DNA of 64,000 nucleotides from Mogibacterium diversum_A (GCF_938028775.1 NZ_CALIZG010000008.1:124001-188000), one strand, 5' to 3'; numbered from the stretch's first letter, positions 1-8,911 are shown. Numbers and translations: made by a program. Notes: generated by a model from the sequence alone, not told the origin.

Positions 1-87
1 TGTATTTGCACCAATCGATAGTGCAGCTTTTCCCATCGCTTCAAACCCATCTGAAGACGATAGGTGGCATCCCAAATATTTCTCCAT
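1..87 (-). CDS. nfo: Endonuclease IV (deoxyribonuclease IV), N-terminal fragment
   Basis: Only the first 29 codons lie in the window; the gene runs off the left edge. The minus-strand reading begins MEKYLGCHLSSSDGFEAMGK and ends in GANT, which matches the family opening (GxHxSSxxG...A...GANTxQFF). Endonuclease IV is a zinc TIM-barrel enzyme that cleaves DNA at abasic sites in base excision repair. The ATG at 87 is preceded by an AAAGGGAC ribosome binding site. It lies 92 bp downstream of the TetM-like fusion gene on the same strand, so it could share that transcript. The assignment rests on a short stretch, but the motif spacing is characteristic. Confidence 0.75.
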   Translation of the reverse strand, partial: MEKYLGCHLSSSDGFEAMGKAALSIGANT

Positions 88-179
88 CTACAGTCCCTTT
101 CTCTCTTTACTCCTAGCCTTACAATTATGTCTAATATTATATAACTATAATGTTAATTCTATCCTTCTAATCAATTTTC

Positions 180-2813
180 CTATCTATTTTCATCGAGGAA
201 CTCTCTAATCTCCTGCAGAGCTGTTTCGATATCAAGAAGGAATTCCCGAGATGATACCCTGAGAGCGCCGTGCCCTAGCGACATCTCTTGAACGAGTGCA
301 TCAGATGATACCACCGTAATACTTTCTCGCTTCCCAATCTCTTTTGTAAGCTCAGCGATATATGCGTCCGCTGTCTCATTTTCCTTAGTATATACTACCT
401 CGGTATCACTTACTTTATATTTTCTTCCGAAGCTGTATGGCACTCTGTACGCATCAAAGACGATAGTCATCTTGCATCCTAGATATCCGCGATAATTCGC
501 AAGAATATTTATCAGATGATCCCTAGCCGCCCCAATATCAGCCTTAGAAAGTTCTTTCATATGCTCATCAGCATTTATAAGGTTATAGCCATCTATAACG
601 AAGTGAGTATCTGGCTTTCCAATTCTTTCAAGTCTATGAAGTGAACGCTTCTGCTGCTCCATAGCTCGATATTCGGACTCTTTCGGTTTTGTCTTATGCT
701 TTACTAGATTTCCCTTTGAAATTTTCCCGTATGTCCTCTCAAATATCGCCAGCAGCTCTGCATCACTCGCTAGTTTGCGGCCAGCCGCCATTGTTTCAGC
801 TCTAGCGGAATCTTCGTTTATACCAGAATCCTTTTCTTCCTCGAGCACAAAGGGTAGATGCATATAGTCTTGAACCTCATCCCATTTGACAGTCCTCCCA
901 GCCCCATGGTAACAGAATATTGAATCTCCTGTCTCTGTTTCATCCTTATCTTGTTCGTACTTTGACTCCTCAATAACTTCTGATTCGTTATGACAAAAGT
1001 CATACCCAATTAGCATGCAGCTAATATGCCCTCTACCACCTGTGTAAGAAGTAAGCTTTCTCTGATAGTCAATTAATGATACTACAGGCGCTTTTCCTTT
1101 CAAAGTAGACATATCACCATCAATAATTGGCTCACTAAACGACCCGGAAGCATTCCTTATATCGGTCATAGCCATTCCAATATTAGCACTAGGCAGTTTT
1201 ATCTCAAAGCTAAACCAAGGTTCTAGTATGCGGCAATTACCACGCAGAAGTCCATTTCTAACCGCTCTATAAGTGGCCTGTCTAAAATCGCCCCCTTCAG
1301 TGTGTTTTTCATGAGCTTTTCCTGCAGCTAATGTAATGCGCACATCTGTGAGCGGGGCTCCAATCAGCACGCCACGAAATACCCTCTCATCTAGATGCGA
1401 TAGTATTAAATTTTGCCAATTTCTACTTAAAACGTCCTCTGGGATAATGCTATCTGTGACGATACCACTTCCGCGCTCACTTGGTCTAATAATTAGATGT
1501 ACTTCAGCATAATGCTTAAGTGGTTCAAAGTGACCAATGCCTTCAGCTGCCTCTATTACAGTCTCCTTATAGATTATATTTCCTGCCTCAAAGCGAACTC
1601 TATATCCAAACCTGCTCATTATCTGAGTTTCAAGAATCTCTTGCTGAACCTCACCCATAAGCCTGATATTAACACCACGGAGACCCTGCTCTACGGAAAT
1701 ATGCAGCTTTGGGTCTTCTTCTTCGAGCACTCTCATATCCGTTACAAACTTGTTTTGCTCCACGCGTTCTTCAGGAATGATTATATAAGAAAGGTATGGT
1801 TCAATTATCCCGTTTCTCGTCTCATCCTCCGCAAGTGCTCCTATTCCCCCGCCTGCTCTTGATGAGCCTACACCAGTTATTGCGCATATGTCGCCAGGAG
1901 ATGCTGAATCTACCATCGTGTATTTCTGACCGGAGTAAATTCTTATCTGATTGATCTTTTCATGCAGTAGTTCACCGCTTTCGGTTCTGACTGCGACGTT
2001 ATCCTTTAGGTGAAGCACACCTTGCATTACTCGTATAAATGAGATTCGCTCATCCCTCTGATCACGGGCTATCTTATAGACCAGCGCCCCCATTTTATCG
2101 TCTGATGAGGTTCCTCCTCTAAGCTCATCAAAGCCGAAGGTGTATGATGATAGTAAATCGAGCAATTTATCTACTCCATCCTGGTGGAGAGCTGATCCGA
2201 ATAAGCACGGAAATATCTGGCACTCTCGGATTGCCCTGCGGACACCTTCTTCCGACAATTTAAGATTGTTCAAAAAATCCTCCGCAAGCTCCGGAGAATA
2301 AAATGTCACACCATCTATAAAATCTTCGTCGTTATTACCTACACTAAAATCGACGAATCCTTCACCAAGTCTGCCCTTGATGCGGCTGATCTGTTCGTGC
2401 CTATCAGCGATAGCAAGATCCATCTTATTGATGAATACAAACGTCGGAATTTTTCGTGTTCTGAGGAGCCTCCAGACTGTCTCTGTATGGCTTTGAGGTC
2501 CATCCACACCACTCACAACTAGTAATGCATAGTCTATTACATCGAGAACTCTCTCCATTTCAGCCGAAAAATCATCATGCCCAGGAGTGTCGAGTATAGT
2601 GATTTGACTATCATTCCAGTTTAGTCTCGCCTGCTTTGAGAAAACAGTAATCCCGCGATTTTTTTCAACCTCATAATTGTCGAAGAACGAGTCGCCATTG
2701 TCGACTCGTCCTAGTTTTCTTATTGTTCCAGCGGTATAGAGCATGGCTTCACTGAGCGTAGTCTTACCCGCATCAACATGTGCCAATATCCCAAGTGTCA
2801 GCTGCTTACTCAT
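180..2813 (-). CDS. TetM-like ribosomal GTPase fused to a Rae1/YacP NYN nuclease
   Basis: An 877-residue protein. Residues 1 to about 640 resemble EF-G and TetM/TetO ribosomal protection proteins: P-loop AHVDAGKTT at 11-19, RGIT at 53-56, DTPGHDDF at 75-82, NKMD at 129-132, then EF-G-like domains. Classical TetM is about 640 residues. This one continues through a charged linker into a NYN (PIN-like) domain from about residue 738, with DGYN (Asp741), FDAY (Asp787), NETAD (Glu813, Asp816) and SSD (Asp838). That tail closely resembles B. subtilis YacP/Rae1, an endoribonuclease that cuts mRNA in the ribosomal A site. The likely role is a ribosome-associated GTPase that delivers or controls a nuclease. 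I would not call it a tetracycline resistance gene from sequence alone. It is the last gene before nfo and follows the serine acetyltransferase gene. Confidence 0.85.
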   Translation of the reverse strand: MSKQLTLGILAHVDAGKTTLSEAMLYTAGTIRKLGRVDNGDSFFDNYEVEKNRGITVFSKQARLNWNDSQITILDTPGHDDFSAEMERVLDVIDYALLVVSGVDGPQSHTETVWRLLRTRKIPTFVFINKMDLAIADRHEQISRIKGRLGEGFVDFSVGNNDEDFIDGVTFYSPELAEDFLNNLKLSEEGVRRAIRECQIFPCLFGSALHQDGVDKLLDLLSSYTFGFDELRGGTSSDDKMGALVYKIARDQRDERISFIRVMQGVLHLKDNVAVRTESGELLHEKINQIRIYSGQKYTMVDSASPGDICAITGVGSSRAGGGIGALAEDETRNGIIEPYLSYIIIPEERVEQNKFVTDMRVLEEEDPKLHISVEQGLRGVNIRLMGEVQQEILETQIMSRFGYRVRFEAGNIIYKETVIEAAEGIGHFEPLKHYAEVHLIIRPSERGSGIVTDSIIPEDVLSRNWQNLILSHLDERVFRGVLIGAPLTDVRITLAAGKAHEKHTEGGDFRQATYRAVRNGLLRGNCRILEPWFSFEIKLPSANIGMAMTDIRNASGSFSEPIIDGDMSTLKGKAPVVSLIDYQRKLTSYTGGRGHISCMLIGYDFCHNESEVIEESKYEQDKDETETGDSIFCYHGAGRTVKWDEVQDYMHLPFVLEEEKDSGINEDSARAETMAAGRKLASDAELLAIFERTYGKISKGNLVKHKTKPKESEYRAMEQQKRSLHRLERIGKPDTHFVIDGYNLINADEHMKELSKADIGAARDHLINILANYRGYLGCKMTIVFDAYRVPYSFGRKYKVSDTEVVYTKENETADAYIAELTKEIGKRESITVVSSDALVQEMSLGHGALRVSSREFLLDIETALQEIREFLDENR

Positions 2814-2856
2814 GCTCCCTCCCTCTTAAAAAATTTTCTCTTATAAATCAATACAG

Positions 2857-3864
2857 TTAAATCACGTAAAACCACTCGTCCTGCTTACGTTCTTTCTCCT
2901 GCCCCGCCTTGTGCGACTGCTTGTCATAAACCATTTCAAGCGTCTTAATTGTTACGGTCGTATGAGGATCTACGGACTTTGTTACGAATGCATTTCCTCC
3001 GATTACAGCACCCTCTCCGATTACAGTGTTTCCACCTAGTACGGATGCTCCAGAGTACAGTGTAACATTGTCCTCAATTGTTGGATGCCTCTTTGTTCCA
3101 TGAAGCTTTTGACCCGCCTTTGTAGAAAGTGCACCTATGGTAACCCCTTGATATACCTTAACGTGTTCGCCGATTACGGAGGTTGATCCTATTACTACGC
3201 CCGTTGCATGGTCCATACAGAAGTATTTACCAATCGTTGCTCCTGGATGAATATCCACACCGGTTTTTCTGTGCGCATACTCAGTCATAATCCTTGGAAT
3301 TAGTGGAACATCCAGTTCATGAAGTTCATGAGCAAGCCTATAAATAGCTGTAGCATAAAGCCCCGGGTACGCGAGAACGATTTCATCCTTGCTATTTGCC
3401 GCAGGATCTCCTTCATATGTGGCAATTATATCAGTATTAAGAAATTCTCTGATCTTAGGAATCTGCTTAAAAAACAACTTTACAATTTCCTTAGCCTCAT
3501 CCTGCCTAATCGCTATGCATGCATCTTCAAACTCGGGTCTATGAAGTAAGGCTTTTTCTATCTGTTTAGTCATCATGAACATCACATCTTCTAAAATGAC
3601 AAGAATTTTCTTATCTACACTATAAGTACGATAAGATTTCTCACGATAATATCCTGGAAGAAGCACCATCATCAGCTCACGAATGATTTCCTTAATGGCT
3701 TTCTGCTCAGGTAGCTCATACATTCTAATGGCATCGATGTCACGATCCTGCTTATAATCTTCTAGGAGCTGCTCAGCCAAATCACTCATATCCTTATCGA
3801 TTTCTTCAGTAATTCTAGTGTCACTAGCATGACAAGTCTCCATCATCATTGTATCTTTATCCAC
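2857..3864 (-). CDS. Serine O-acetyltransferase, EpsC/CysE type
   Basis: A 335-residue protein that should transfer acetyl from acetyl-CoA to serine, giving O-acetylserine for cysteine synthesis in the cytoplasm. The C-terminal half is a left-handed beta helix of hexapeptide repeats (IGEHVKVYQGVTIGA, ASVLGGNTVIGEGAVIGG). It carries the SAT-type histidines in DIHPGATIG, DHATGVVIG and KRHPTI. The long alpha-helical N-terminal domain (about 170 residues) and the overall length fit the EpsC-like subfamily better than E. coli CysE (273 residues). No O-acetylserine sulfhydrylase gene is in the window. It sits between the zinc-ribbon protein and the TetM-like fusion on the same strand, with 43 bp to the latter. 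Confidence 0.88.
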   Translation of the reverse strand: MDKDTMMMETCHASDTRITEEIDKDMSDLAEQLLEDYKQDRDIDAIRMYELPEQKAIKEIIRELMMVLLPGYYREKSYRTYSVDKKILVILEDVMFMMTKQIEKALLHRPEFEDACIAIRQDEAKEIVKLFFKQIPKIREFLNTDIIATYEGDPAANSKDEIVLAYPGLYATAIYRLAHELHELDVPLIPRIMTEYAHRKTGVDIHPGATIGKYFCMDHATGVVIGSTSVIGEHVKVYQGVTIGALSTKAGQKLHGTKRHPTIEDNVTLYSGASVLGGNTVIGEGAVIGGNAFVTKSVDPHTTVTIKTLEMVYDKQSHKAGQEKERKQDEWFYVI

Positions 3865-3958
3865 TTAAGTCTCCTCTCTATAAACCTTACGCAGCACTCC
3901 TATATCCCATTAGTGTAGATTTTATATACGGTTAATGTCGTCATATATGATTCTATAT

Positions 3959-4459
3959 TTAGAGCTCAGCCCCACACTCCATGCAGTACAAAGCTCCAGG
4001 TTGCACCTCAACACCGCACTCTGGACAGACCGTGACACTAGATTTATCTACGGCATCCATAATCGCAAGCTCTACTCCATCTCGAAGCTTATCAATAATC
4101 CTGTTCGCATAGCTAGAAATCTTGAAATCCTGGCGGCTAAATCTAGTTTCATTAGCAGTCATTTCGAGCAGTGCAAGCACATCATCGTAATCCGCCTTAT
4201 TCCGGAACACTAGAGAAATGGCATATGGTGTTGGCCTCTTTACAATAAGAGATATAAAATGGCGCTTTTCGTAGAATAACACTGCGTAAAGCTGTTCGTT
4301 AATGTTGATTCGCGCTCCATCTATTGGTCCCTTATCATCTCCAATGAGGACATAGTCGCAAACAAAATTAAACGAATTAGCCCTAGACACCTTTTTATTT
4401 ACGACAAACATACACTCTCCGGTGCAATTCAGCTTAGTTGCTCCCACATTTTCCTCCAT
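3959..4459 (-). CDS. Zinc-ribbon protein of unknown function
   Basis: A 166-residue protein ending in a double CxxC zinc ribbon (CPECGVEVQPGALYCMECGA). The preceding region, about residues 1-140, has a PH-like or split-barrel look of alternating strands, but I do not recognise a family. There is no signal peptide or membrane segment. The ATG at 4459 has no ribosome binding site. A GTG at 4447 sits 5 nt after a GGAGG and may be the true start, removing four residues. It follows the HAD phosphatase gene by 19 bp and precedes the serine acetyltransferase gene, so it is probably co-transcribed. Function unknown. Confidence 0.7.
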   Translation of the reverse strand: MEENVGATKLNCTGECMFVVNKKVSRANSFNFVCDYVLIGDDKGPIDGARININEQLYAVLFYEKRHFISLIVKRPTPYAISLVFRNKADYDDVLALLEMTANETRFSRQDFKISSYANRIIDKLRDGVELAIMDAVDKSSVTVCPECGVEVQPGALYCMECGAEL

Positions 4460-4478
4460 AAATTATCAGTAATATATG

Positions 4479-5183
4479 CTATTTAGTAATAGCTGCAACC
4501 AGTGCCTCCATATCGGAGCAAATCGGGTTAGCTCTAGCACCCTCTAAAAACATTCTGTTTCTAAATCCCCAATCGACACTTATGCATTTTAACCCTGCAT
4601 TATGTGCAGTTTTGATATCTACCTCGGTATCGCCTATATACACTGCCTCATCTCGGTCAATACCCATGAGTTCAAGTATCCTAAGTGTTGCGTCTGGATT
4701 AGGCTTCCTCCTGATTTTGTCATCTACACCCTGAACATATTCGAAAATTCCGGGGAAGTATCTATCAGCGAGAATCACCGCAGCCTCATGCATCTTGTTG
4801 GACACTACTGCTACCCTTACCTCTTGACGCCTCAAATCATTAATCGCTTCGATCACGCCTTCAAAAGGCTTAGTCTTCTCATCACAATGATCAGGGTACC
4901 ATTCCTCAAATGAGTTAATTACCGCTGTCAGCTCAGCTTCGTCACCCTCATAGGATGTCTCGACACCTATGAGATCAACCTCATCGTCGCTGTATCCAGC
5001 TTCAGTCGCTAGCGCCCTAGCCATGGCAACCTTTACTCCGCTACCAAAAAATCTTGCCGCGTCTCTCACATTGTAATCACATCTATGCCCGTTTACTTTA
5101 AGCGCATGATTGGTGCTGTCCTTGAGATCCGTTATAGTATCAAGAATAGTTCCATCCATATCAAAAATTGCAGCTTTATACAT
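4479..5183 (-). CDS. HAD-superfamily phosphatase, phosphoglycolate phosphatase-like
   Basis: A 234-residue cytoplasmic HAD hydrolase. The nucleophile motif DMDGT (FDMDGTILDT) is at the N-terminus, the Ser motif VVSNK is in the middle, the KPNPD Lys motif follows, and the acid pair is in YIGDTEVDI. An alpha-helical C1 cap lies between motifs I and II. The family dephosphorylates small phosphometabolites such as 2-phosphoglycolate; the exact substrate cannot be read from sequence. The ATG at 5183 shares its A with the TGA of larC (TGATG), so the two genes are translationally coupled. A TTG one codon upstream is less likely as start. Coupling to larC hints at a role in nickel-cofactor or lactate metabolism, but that is inference. 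Confidence 0.85.
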   Translation of the reverse strand: MYKAAIFDMDGTILDTITDLKDSTNHALKVNGHRCDYNVRDAARFFGSGVKVAMARALATEAGYSDDEVDLIGVETSYEGDEAELTAVINSFEEWYPDHCDEKTKPFEGVIEAINDLRRQEVRVAVVSNKMHEAAVILADRYFPGIFEYVQGVDDKIRRKPNPDATLRILELMGIDRDEAVYIGDTEVDIKTAHNAGLKCISVDWGFRNRMFLEGARANPICSDMEALVAAITK

Positions 5184-6571
5184 CAATCTCTCAATCCCTT
5201 CTCAAATGCAGCTCGCACTGACTTTATCGATATCCCAAGCTCTGAAGCTATTGCCTTCATGCTCTCGTACTCCGGATATGTATACGTGTGCCCAGATGGC
5301 GTCGAGACCTGCTTTGCTTCAATACATCCTAGCTCCGTATCGACCAGAGTTCTATCCCTCGTAAGTTCCTCACGCTGCACTGGATAATATCTAACACCAA
5401 TTGTAGTTGTTTCGTCAAAGATGATTTCGCTGAGTTTCTCTCTAGTTTCGGCCCTACATATAACTTCGAGCCTATACGCAGGTCTATTTTTCTTCATAAA
5501 GATTGGAGAATAGGAAACATCAAGAGCACCTGCATCCATAAGTTTCTCGAGCACATATCCGAGGTCCTCGCCACTTGAATCATCGATATTGGAGTTTATA
5601 ACTATGATATCATCATTCTGAGTCTCGCCATCTACTGTTACCTCTTCTCCGAGAAACACCCTAAGTGTATTAGGTCCACCGATATTGCGGTTGCCAACTC
5701 CGATACCTATTTTATTTAGATTCATCTCCGGCATCAGACCATATGACTCGGCAAAAGTAGATATAATCGCTGCTCCCGTAGGTGTTACGAGTTCCGTTGG
5801 AACTTCGATTTGCTTAAATCTAATCTTTTCATTTTTATATATCATCGATGTTGCCGGCACTGGAACGCTTAGCACCCCATGCGCACACTTAATCGTGCCG
5901 TATCCGTCAGAAACAACACTTGATATAACTCTATCTGGCTTTATGTAATCCATCAGAATTGCTACACTGACAATGTCAACTATCGAATCAATAGCACCAA
6001 CCTCGTGAAAATGCACCTCATCTATCGGCTTACCATGAACTGCCGCTTCAGCAGCTGCAACTTTCTGAAACATGGATCTAGAGAGTTCCTTTGCAGCTTC
6101 TGTAATTCCACTGCCTTCTATTATTTGCTTAATATCAGCATATGTCCTATGAACGTGATTGTGATTGTGATTATTATCATTGTCATCTTGATGATTATGA
6201 CAGTGATTGTCTAAAGAGTGGTCATGGTCGTGATGGTGACCATGAGAGTGGTGTTCTGGACTGGAATCAAGCCCGTGATGATGACTATGAGTATGTCCGT
6301 GATGGAGCCCTAGAGTAGCACTGCTACCTACATTCGTGTTCCCATCATGTATTGCATCTACTGGTATTCCTGTATTAGCCTCTAATACCTCAACATATGT
6401 TCCGTCAATTCCATGAGAATCTCTCTTAATTACATTTAATTGATATCCTGGAACTCCAAGCTTGGCGAGCTCATCTCTCAAATATTGCTCACCATCACAA
6501 ATCTCTAAAAGCGCTCCAATAGCCATATTGCCACTGATACCAGTCGCGCAGTCAAAATAAAGCATTTTCAT
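5183..6571 (-). CDS. larC: Nickel pincer cofactor biosynthesis protein LarC
   Basis: A 462-residue LarC (DUF111). It is the CTP-dependent cyclometallase that inserts nickel into the pincer cofactor (NPN) of lactate racemase and related LarA enzymes. Family signatures are the N-terminal YFDCATGISGNMAIGALLE, the EVHFHEVGAIDSIVDIV block with its metal-binding His residues, and GVGNRNIGGPNTLR. Between residues 90 and 141 there is a His-rich insert with about 25 histidines, typical of nickel storage or delivery segments. It is one uninterrupted frame, whereas some lactobacilli encode it in two pieces joined by frameshifting. No larA, larB or larE is in the window. A perfect 12-bp inverted repeat lies in the upstream region. 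Confidence 0.9.
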   Translation of the reverse strand: MKMLYFDCATGISGNMAIGALLEICDGEQYLRDELAKLGVPGYQLNVIKRDSHGIDGTYVEVLEANTGIPVDAIHDGNTNVGSSATLGLHHGHTHSHHHGLDSSPEHHSHGHHHDHDHSLDNHCHNHQDDNDNNHNHNHVHRTYADIKQIIEGSGITEAAKELSRSMFQKVAAAEAAVHGKPIDEVHFHEVGAIDSIVDIVSVAILMDYIKPDRVISSVVSDGYGTIKCAHGVLSVPVPATSMIYKNEKIRFKQIEVPTELVTPTGAAIISTFAESYGLMPEMNLNKIGIGVGNRNIGGPNTLRVFLGEEVTVDGETQNDDIIVINSNIDDSSGEDLGYVLEKLMDAGALDVSYSPIFMKKNRPAYRLEVICRAETREKLSEIIFDETTTIGVRYYPVQREELTRDRTLVDTELGCIEAKQVSTPSGHTYTYPEYESMKAIASELGISIKSVRAAFEKGLRD

Positions 6572-6599
6572 CTAAACCTCTTAAACAAATGTAATTATT

Positions 6600-6625
6600 T
6601 TTTCATATGTCTATAATAGTAGAGC
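6600..6625 (-). promoter_or_regulatory. Possible larC -10 region downstream of the palindrome
   Basis: Read on the minus strand, a TATTAT -10-like hexamer (about 6613-6618) lies 17 nt after a TTGCGC hexamer inside the palindrome at 6621-6647. The -35 match is poor (3 of 6). The arrangement would place the palindrome across the -35 and spacer of a larC promoter. This is a weak assignment by eye. Confidence 0.3.
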
Positions 6626-6647
6626 ATTGCGCTCTGCGCAATGCTCT
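6621..6647. repeat. Perfect 12-bp inverted repeat between fba and larC
   Basis: AGAGCATTGCGC, a 3-nt loop TCT, then the exact complement. It lies 30 nt after the fba stop codon, so it could form a terminator hairpin. However, neither side has a clear T-run, and a -10-like TATTAT follows on the minus strand. An operator at the larC promoter is the alternative. Confidence 0.7.
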
Positions 6648-6676
6648 TAACCTCTTAAAATGATATTTTTCAAGTA

Positions 6677-7618
6677 TTATAGCGCTTTTCCTGAACAGCC
6701 AAGAACATTTACAATCTTGTGCCTTACAAGCTCCTTGATATTAGTCCTTGCAGGCTTCAGATACTGTCTAGGGTCAAAATCTGCAGGGCACTCAACAAGA
6801 TGCTTCCTAACTGAGCCTGTCATCGCTAGTCTAAGATCTGAATCTATATTAATCTTGCATACTGCCGAACGAGCAGCTTCTCTTAGTTGATCCTCCGGAA
6901 CACCTATCGCATCCTTCATCGCTCCACCATAAGCATTTATCATGTGCACATACTCTTGTGGAACAGACGATGCTCCATGAAGTACTATTGGAAATCCTGG
7001 CAGTTTCTTCTCGCACTCGTGAAGCACATCAAACCTTAGCTGTGGCTTAGTGCCCGGTTTAAATTTAAATGCTCCATGACTCGTTCCAATCGCAATTGCA
7101 AGTGAGTCACAACCAGTTCTACGCACAAACTCCTCAACCTCTTCAGGTCGAGTATATGATGAATCCTCAGCTGAAACAACCACATCGTCCTCAATGCCTG
7201 CCAGTGTACCAAGTTCAGCTTCAACTACAACGCCATACTTATGCGCATAATCCACAACCTGCTTAGTAATTTCAATATTCTCTTCAAAAGGTCTTGAAGA
7301 AGCGTCAATCATTACAGAAGTAAACCCACCATCTATGCATGACTTACAAGTCTCGAAGTCCGGACCGTGATCAAGGTGAAGTGCAATTGGAATGTCAGGA
7401 CAGTCCATAACCGCTGCCTCAACGAGCTTCATGAGATAAGTATGGCTAGCATAAGAGCGAGCACCCTTTGACACCTGAAGTATCACCGGTGAATTCTCTT
7501 CTTTGCAAGCTTCGGTGATTCCCTGTACGATTTCCATATTATTAACATTAAAAGCTCCGATAGCGTAGCCTCCATCGTATGCTTTCTTAAACATCTCTGT
7601 TGTTGTTACAAGTGCCAT
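6677..7618 (-). CDS. fba: Class II fructose-1,6-bisphosphate aldolase
   Basis: A 313-residue zinc-dependent aldolase, splitting fructose 1,6-bisphosphate into dihydroxyacetone phosphate and glyceraldehyde 3-phosphate in glycolysis and gluconeogenesis. Visible features are the zinc ligands in LHLDHGPD and VLHGASSVP, the catalytic-region aspartate in that HLDHG motif, the EAELG metal-site glutamate, and the phosphate-binding GTSHG and NIDSDLR segments. The length matches the FbaA group of Firmicutes. The ATG at 7618 follows an AAAGGGAGG ribosome binding site. It is divergent from the plus-strand membrane-protein cluster, with a 153-bp intergenic region, so it is probably transcribed from its own promoter. 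Tagatose-bisphosphate aldolase activity cannot be ruled out. Confidence 0.9.
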   Translation of the reverse strand: MALVTTTEMFKKAYDGGYAIGAFNVNNMEIVQGITEACKEENSPVILQVSKGARSYASHTYLMKLVEAAVMDCPDIPIALHLDHGPDFETCKSCIDGGFTSVMIDASSRPFEENIEITKQVVDYAHKYGVVVEAELGTLAGIEDDVVVSAEDSSYTRPEEVEEFVRRTGCDSLAIAIGTSHGAFKFKPGTKPQLRFDVLHECEKKLPGFPIVLHGASSVPQEYVHMINAYGGAMKDAIGVPEDQLREAARSAVCKINIDSDLRLAMTGSVRKHLVECPADFDPRQYLKPARTNIKELVRHKIVNVLGCSGKAL

Positions 7619-7771
7619 TAATAACCTCCCTTTCTCGGTTCGAATTTCAAATGACCGTAACCTTCATGATTAATTTACATTATAACACACAGAATGTAGA
7701 TAAAAAACTATGTGTATAGGCTCAAATATGTTACAATTTAGTAGATATTTTTTGTTAAGAAAGGAATAGTT

Positions 7772-8347
7772 ATGACAGAACAGAGCATTGCAAAGAAAGG
7801 TATAATTCTCAACACCGTACTCATAATCGCTACAGTAATAGCGTTTATAGTAATTAAAATTACAAACTCGTATGTATCATCTAATTTCGGATACTGCGGT
7901 TACTACATGGAGATGTTCACTTTACAGAGAGCCACACTTATCGGTCTCTTAATCGTATCAGTGGTAGTTACCATTTGTTCAGCAATACTTATGACCAAGA
8001 ACCATGGCAAGAACACCGGATTTATACTGCTCATCGTCGGAGCTGTTATCGCAGGCATACTCGCATTACTCGGACTCGTACTTGGAATTATCACGTGGAT
8101 TCTCTGCGGAGTATCGATCACCCAGTTCAGAAAACTACAGGGCGAGAGCAACTTTGAAAGCAACCTTGATTTTGGCGCAGTTGCAGAACTTAAGAAGTCT
8201 TCTGATAATGATACTTCTACCAAGGCTGAACCTGTACAGAAGGCAGAGGCTGTACCAGCTGAACAAGAAGCTGAAGCTGCACCTGTCGATGTCGATTACG
8301 AAGTTAAGTCTGAAGACAATAGCACTTCGGATAACACCGAAGCATAA
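7772..8347 (+). CDS. Small membrane protein with acidic Ala/Glu-rich tail, unknown function
   Basis: A 191-residue protein with an N-terminal hydrophobic segment (about residues 13-30) and two more (about 50-70 and 80-112), so three membrane spans. After these comes a hydrophilic tail of about 70 residues rich in Ala, Glu, Asp and Lys, which looks disordered and would face one side of the membrane. I do not recognise a family. The ATG follows an AAAGGAA ribosome binding site. It is the first of three plus-strand membrane-protein genes between fba and hypB that end at a shared terminator. Confidence 0.7.
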   Translation: MTEQSIAKKGIILNTVLIIATVIAFIVIKITNSYVSSNFGYCGYYMEMFTLQRATLIGLLIVSVVVTICSAILMTKNHGKNTGFILLIVGAVIAGILALLGLVLGIITWILCGVSITQFRKLQGESNFESNLDFGAVAELKKSSDNDTSTKAEPVQKAEAVPAEQEAEAAPVDVDYEVKSEDNSTSDNTEA

Positions 8348-8401
8348 TCAGAGCTTAAACGCGATTTATTAGAACTAAAGAGATATTTGTCAAAGAGAGA
8401 T

Positions 8402-8872
8402 ATGAAAAACATAGAGACTAAGTTTTATTCGAAAGAAAAGCTAGAAAAGTCAATCAAACGATCGTTAATAGCATACATTTGTTTCGCAGTAATACGTATC
8501 GTGCTTTATCTTACCCTAGGAACATCGATATCAAATGACATCGTAGTCGGTAGCAGCTACTTCTTCTATCAGGATATAACTACGCTATTCAAGCTGATGT
8601 TCATGGGATTTGTCTTTATATTATTATTGATCGCATCCGTTACGGTATTAGCACTATGCTTAAATAATGCAGCCGATTTAAATGATAATTTTGATATAAA
8701 GAAAAGACAAGCGCTCTACTTGATTCCTATGCTCCTGGATATATTTGGAGTATTAATCTGCATTTTTATCCTTGTGATCGGAGGCCTAGCTCTGATTTTA
8801 GGTGTATTAGCTTCAATCGCTGAAATAGCGTTTATCATCTGGCTAATGCATAGCGAAAAGAAGGATATTTAA
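8402..8872 (+). CDS. Small polytopic membrane protein, unknown function
   Basis: A 156-residue protein with four predicted hydrophobic segments (roughly residues 20-40, 60-85, 105-125 and 127-145). A short polar N-terminus and a Lys-rich C-terminus suggest both ends are cytoplasmic. No conserved motif is recognised. The ATG at 8402 is preceded by AAAGAGAG; a TTG at 8387 in the same frame is an alternative start. It lies 54 bp after the previous gene and 39 bp before the next, consistent with one transcript. Confidence 0.65.
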   Translation: MKNIETKFYSKEKLEKSIKRSLIAYICFAVIRIVLYLTLGTSISNDIVVGSSYFFYQDITTLFKLMFMGFVFILLLIASVTVLALCLNNAADLNDNFDIKKRQALYLIPMLLDIFGVLICIFILVIGGLALILGVLASIAEIAFIIWLMHSEKKDI

Positions 8873-8911
8873 AGCTCTGCTTAGCAATCAAAATTTAAGG
8901 AGTAATATATA

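Noticed and set aside
180..2813. Calling the TetM-like protein a tetracycline resistance determinant
   Set aside because: The GTPase part is only TetM-like, the C-terminal block is replaced by an acidic linker and Rae1-like nuclease, and the gene sits among housekeeping genes with no mobile-element signs.
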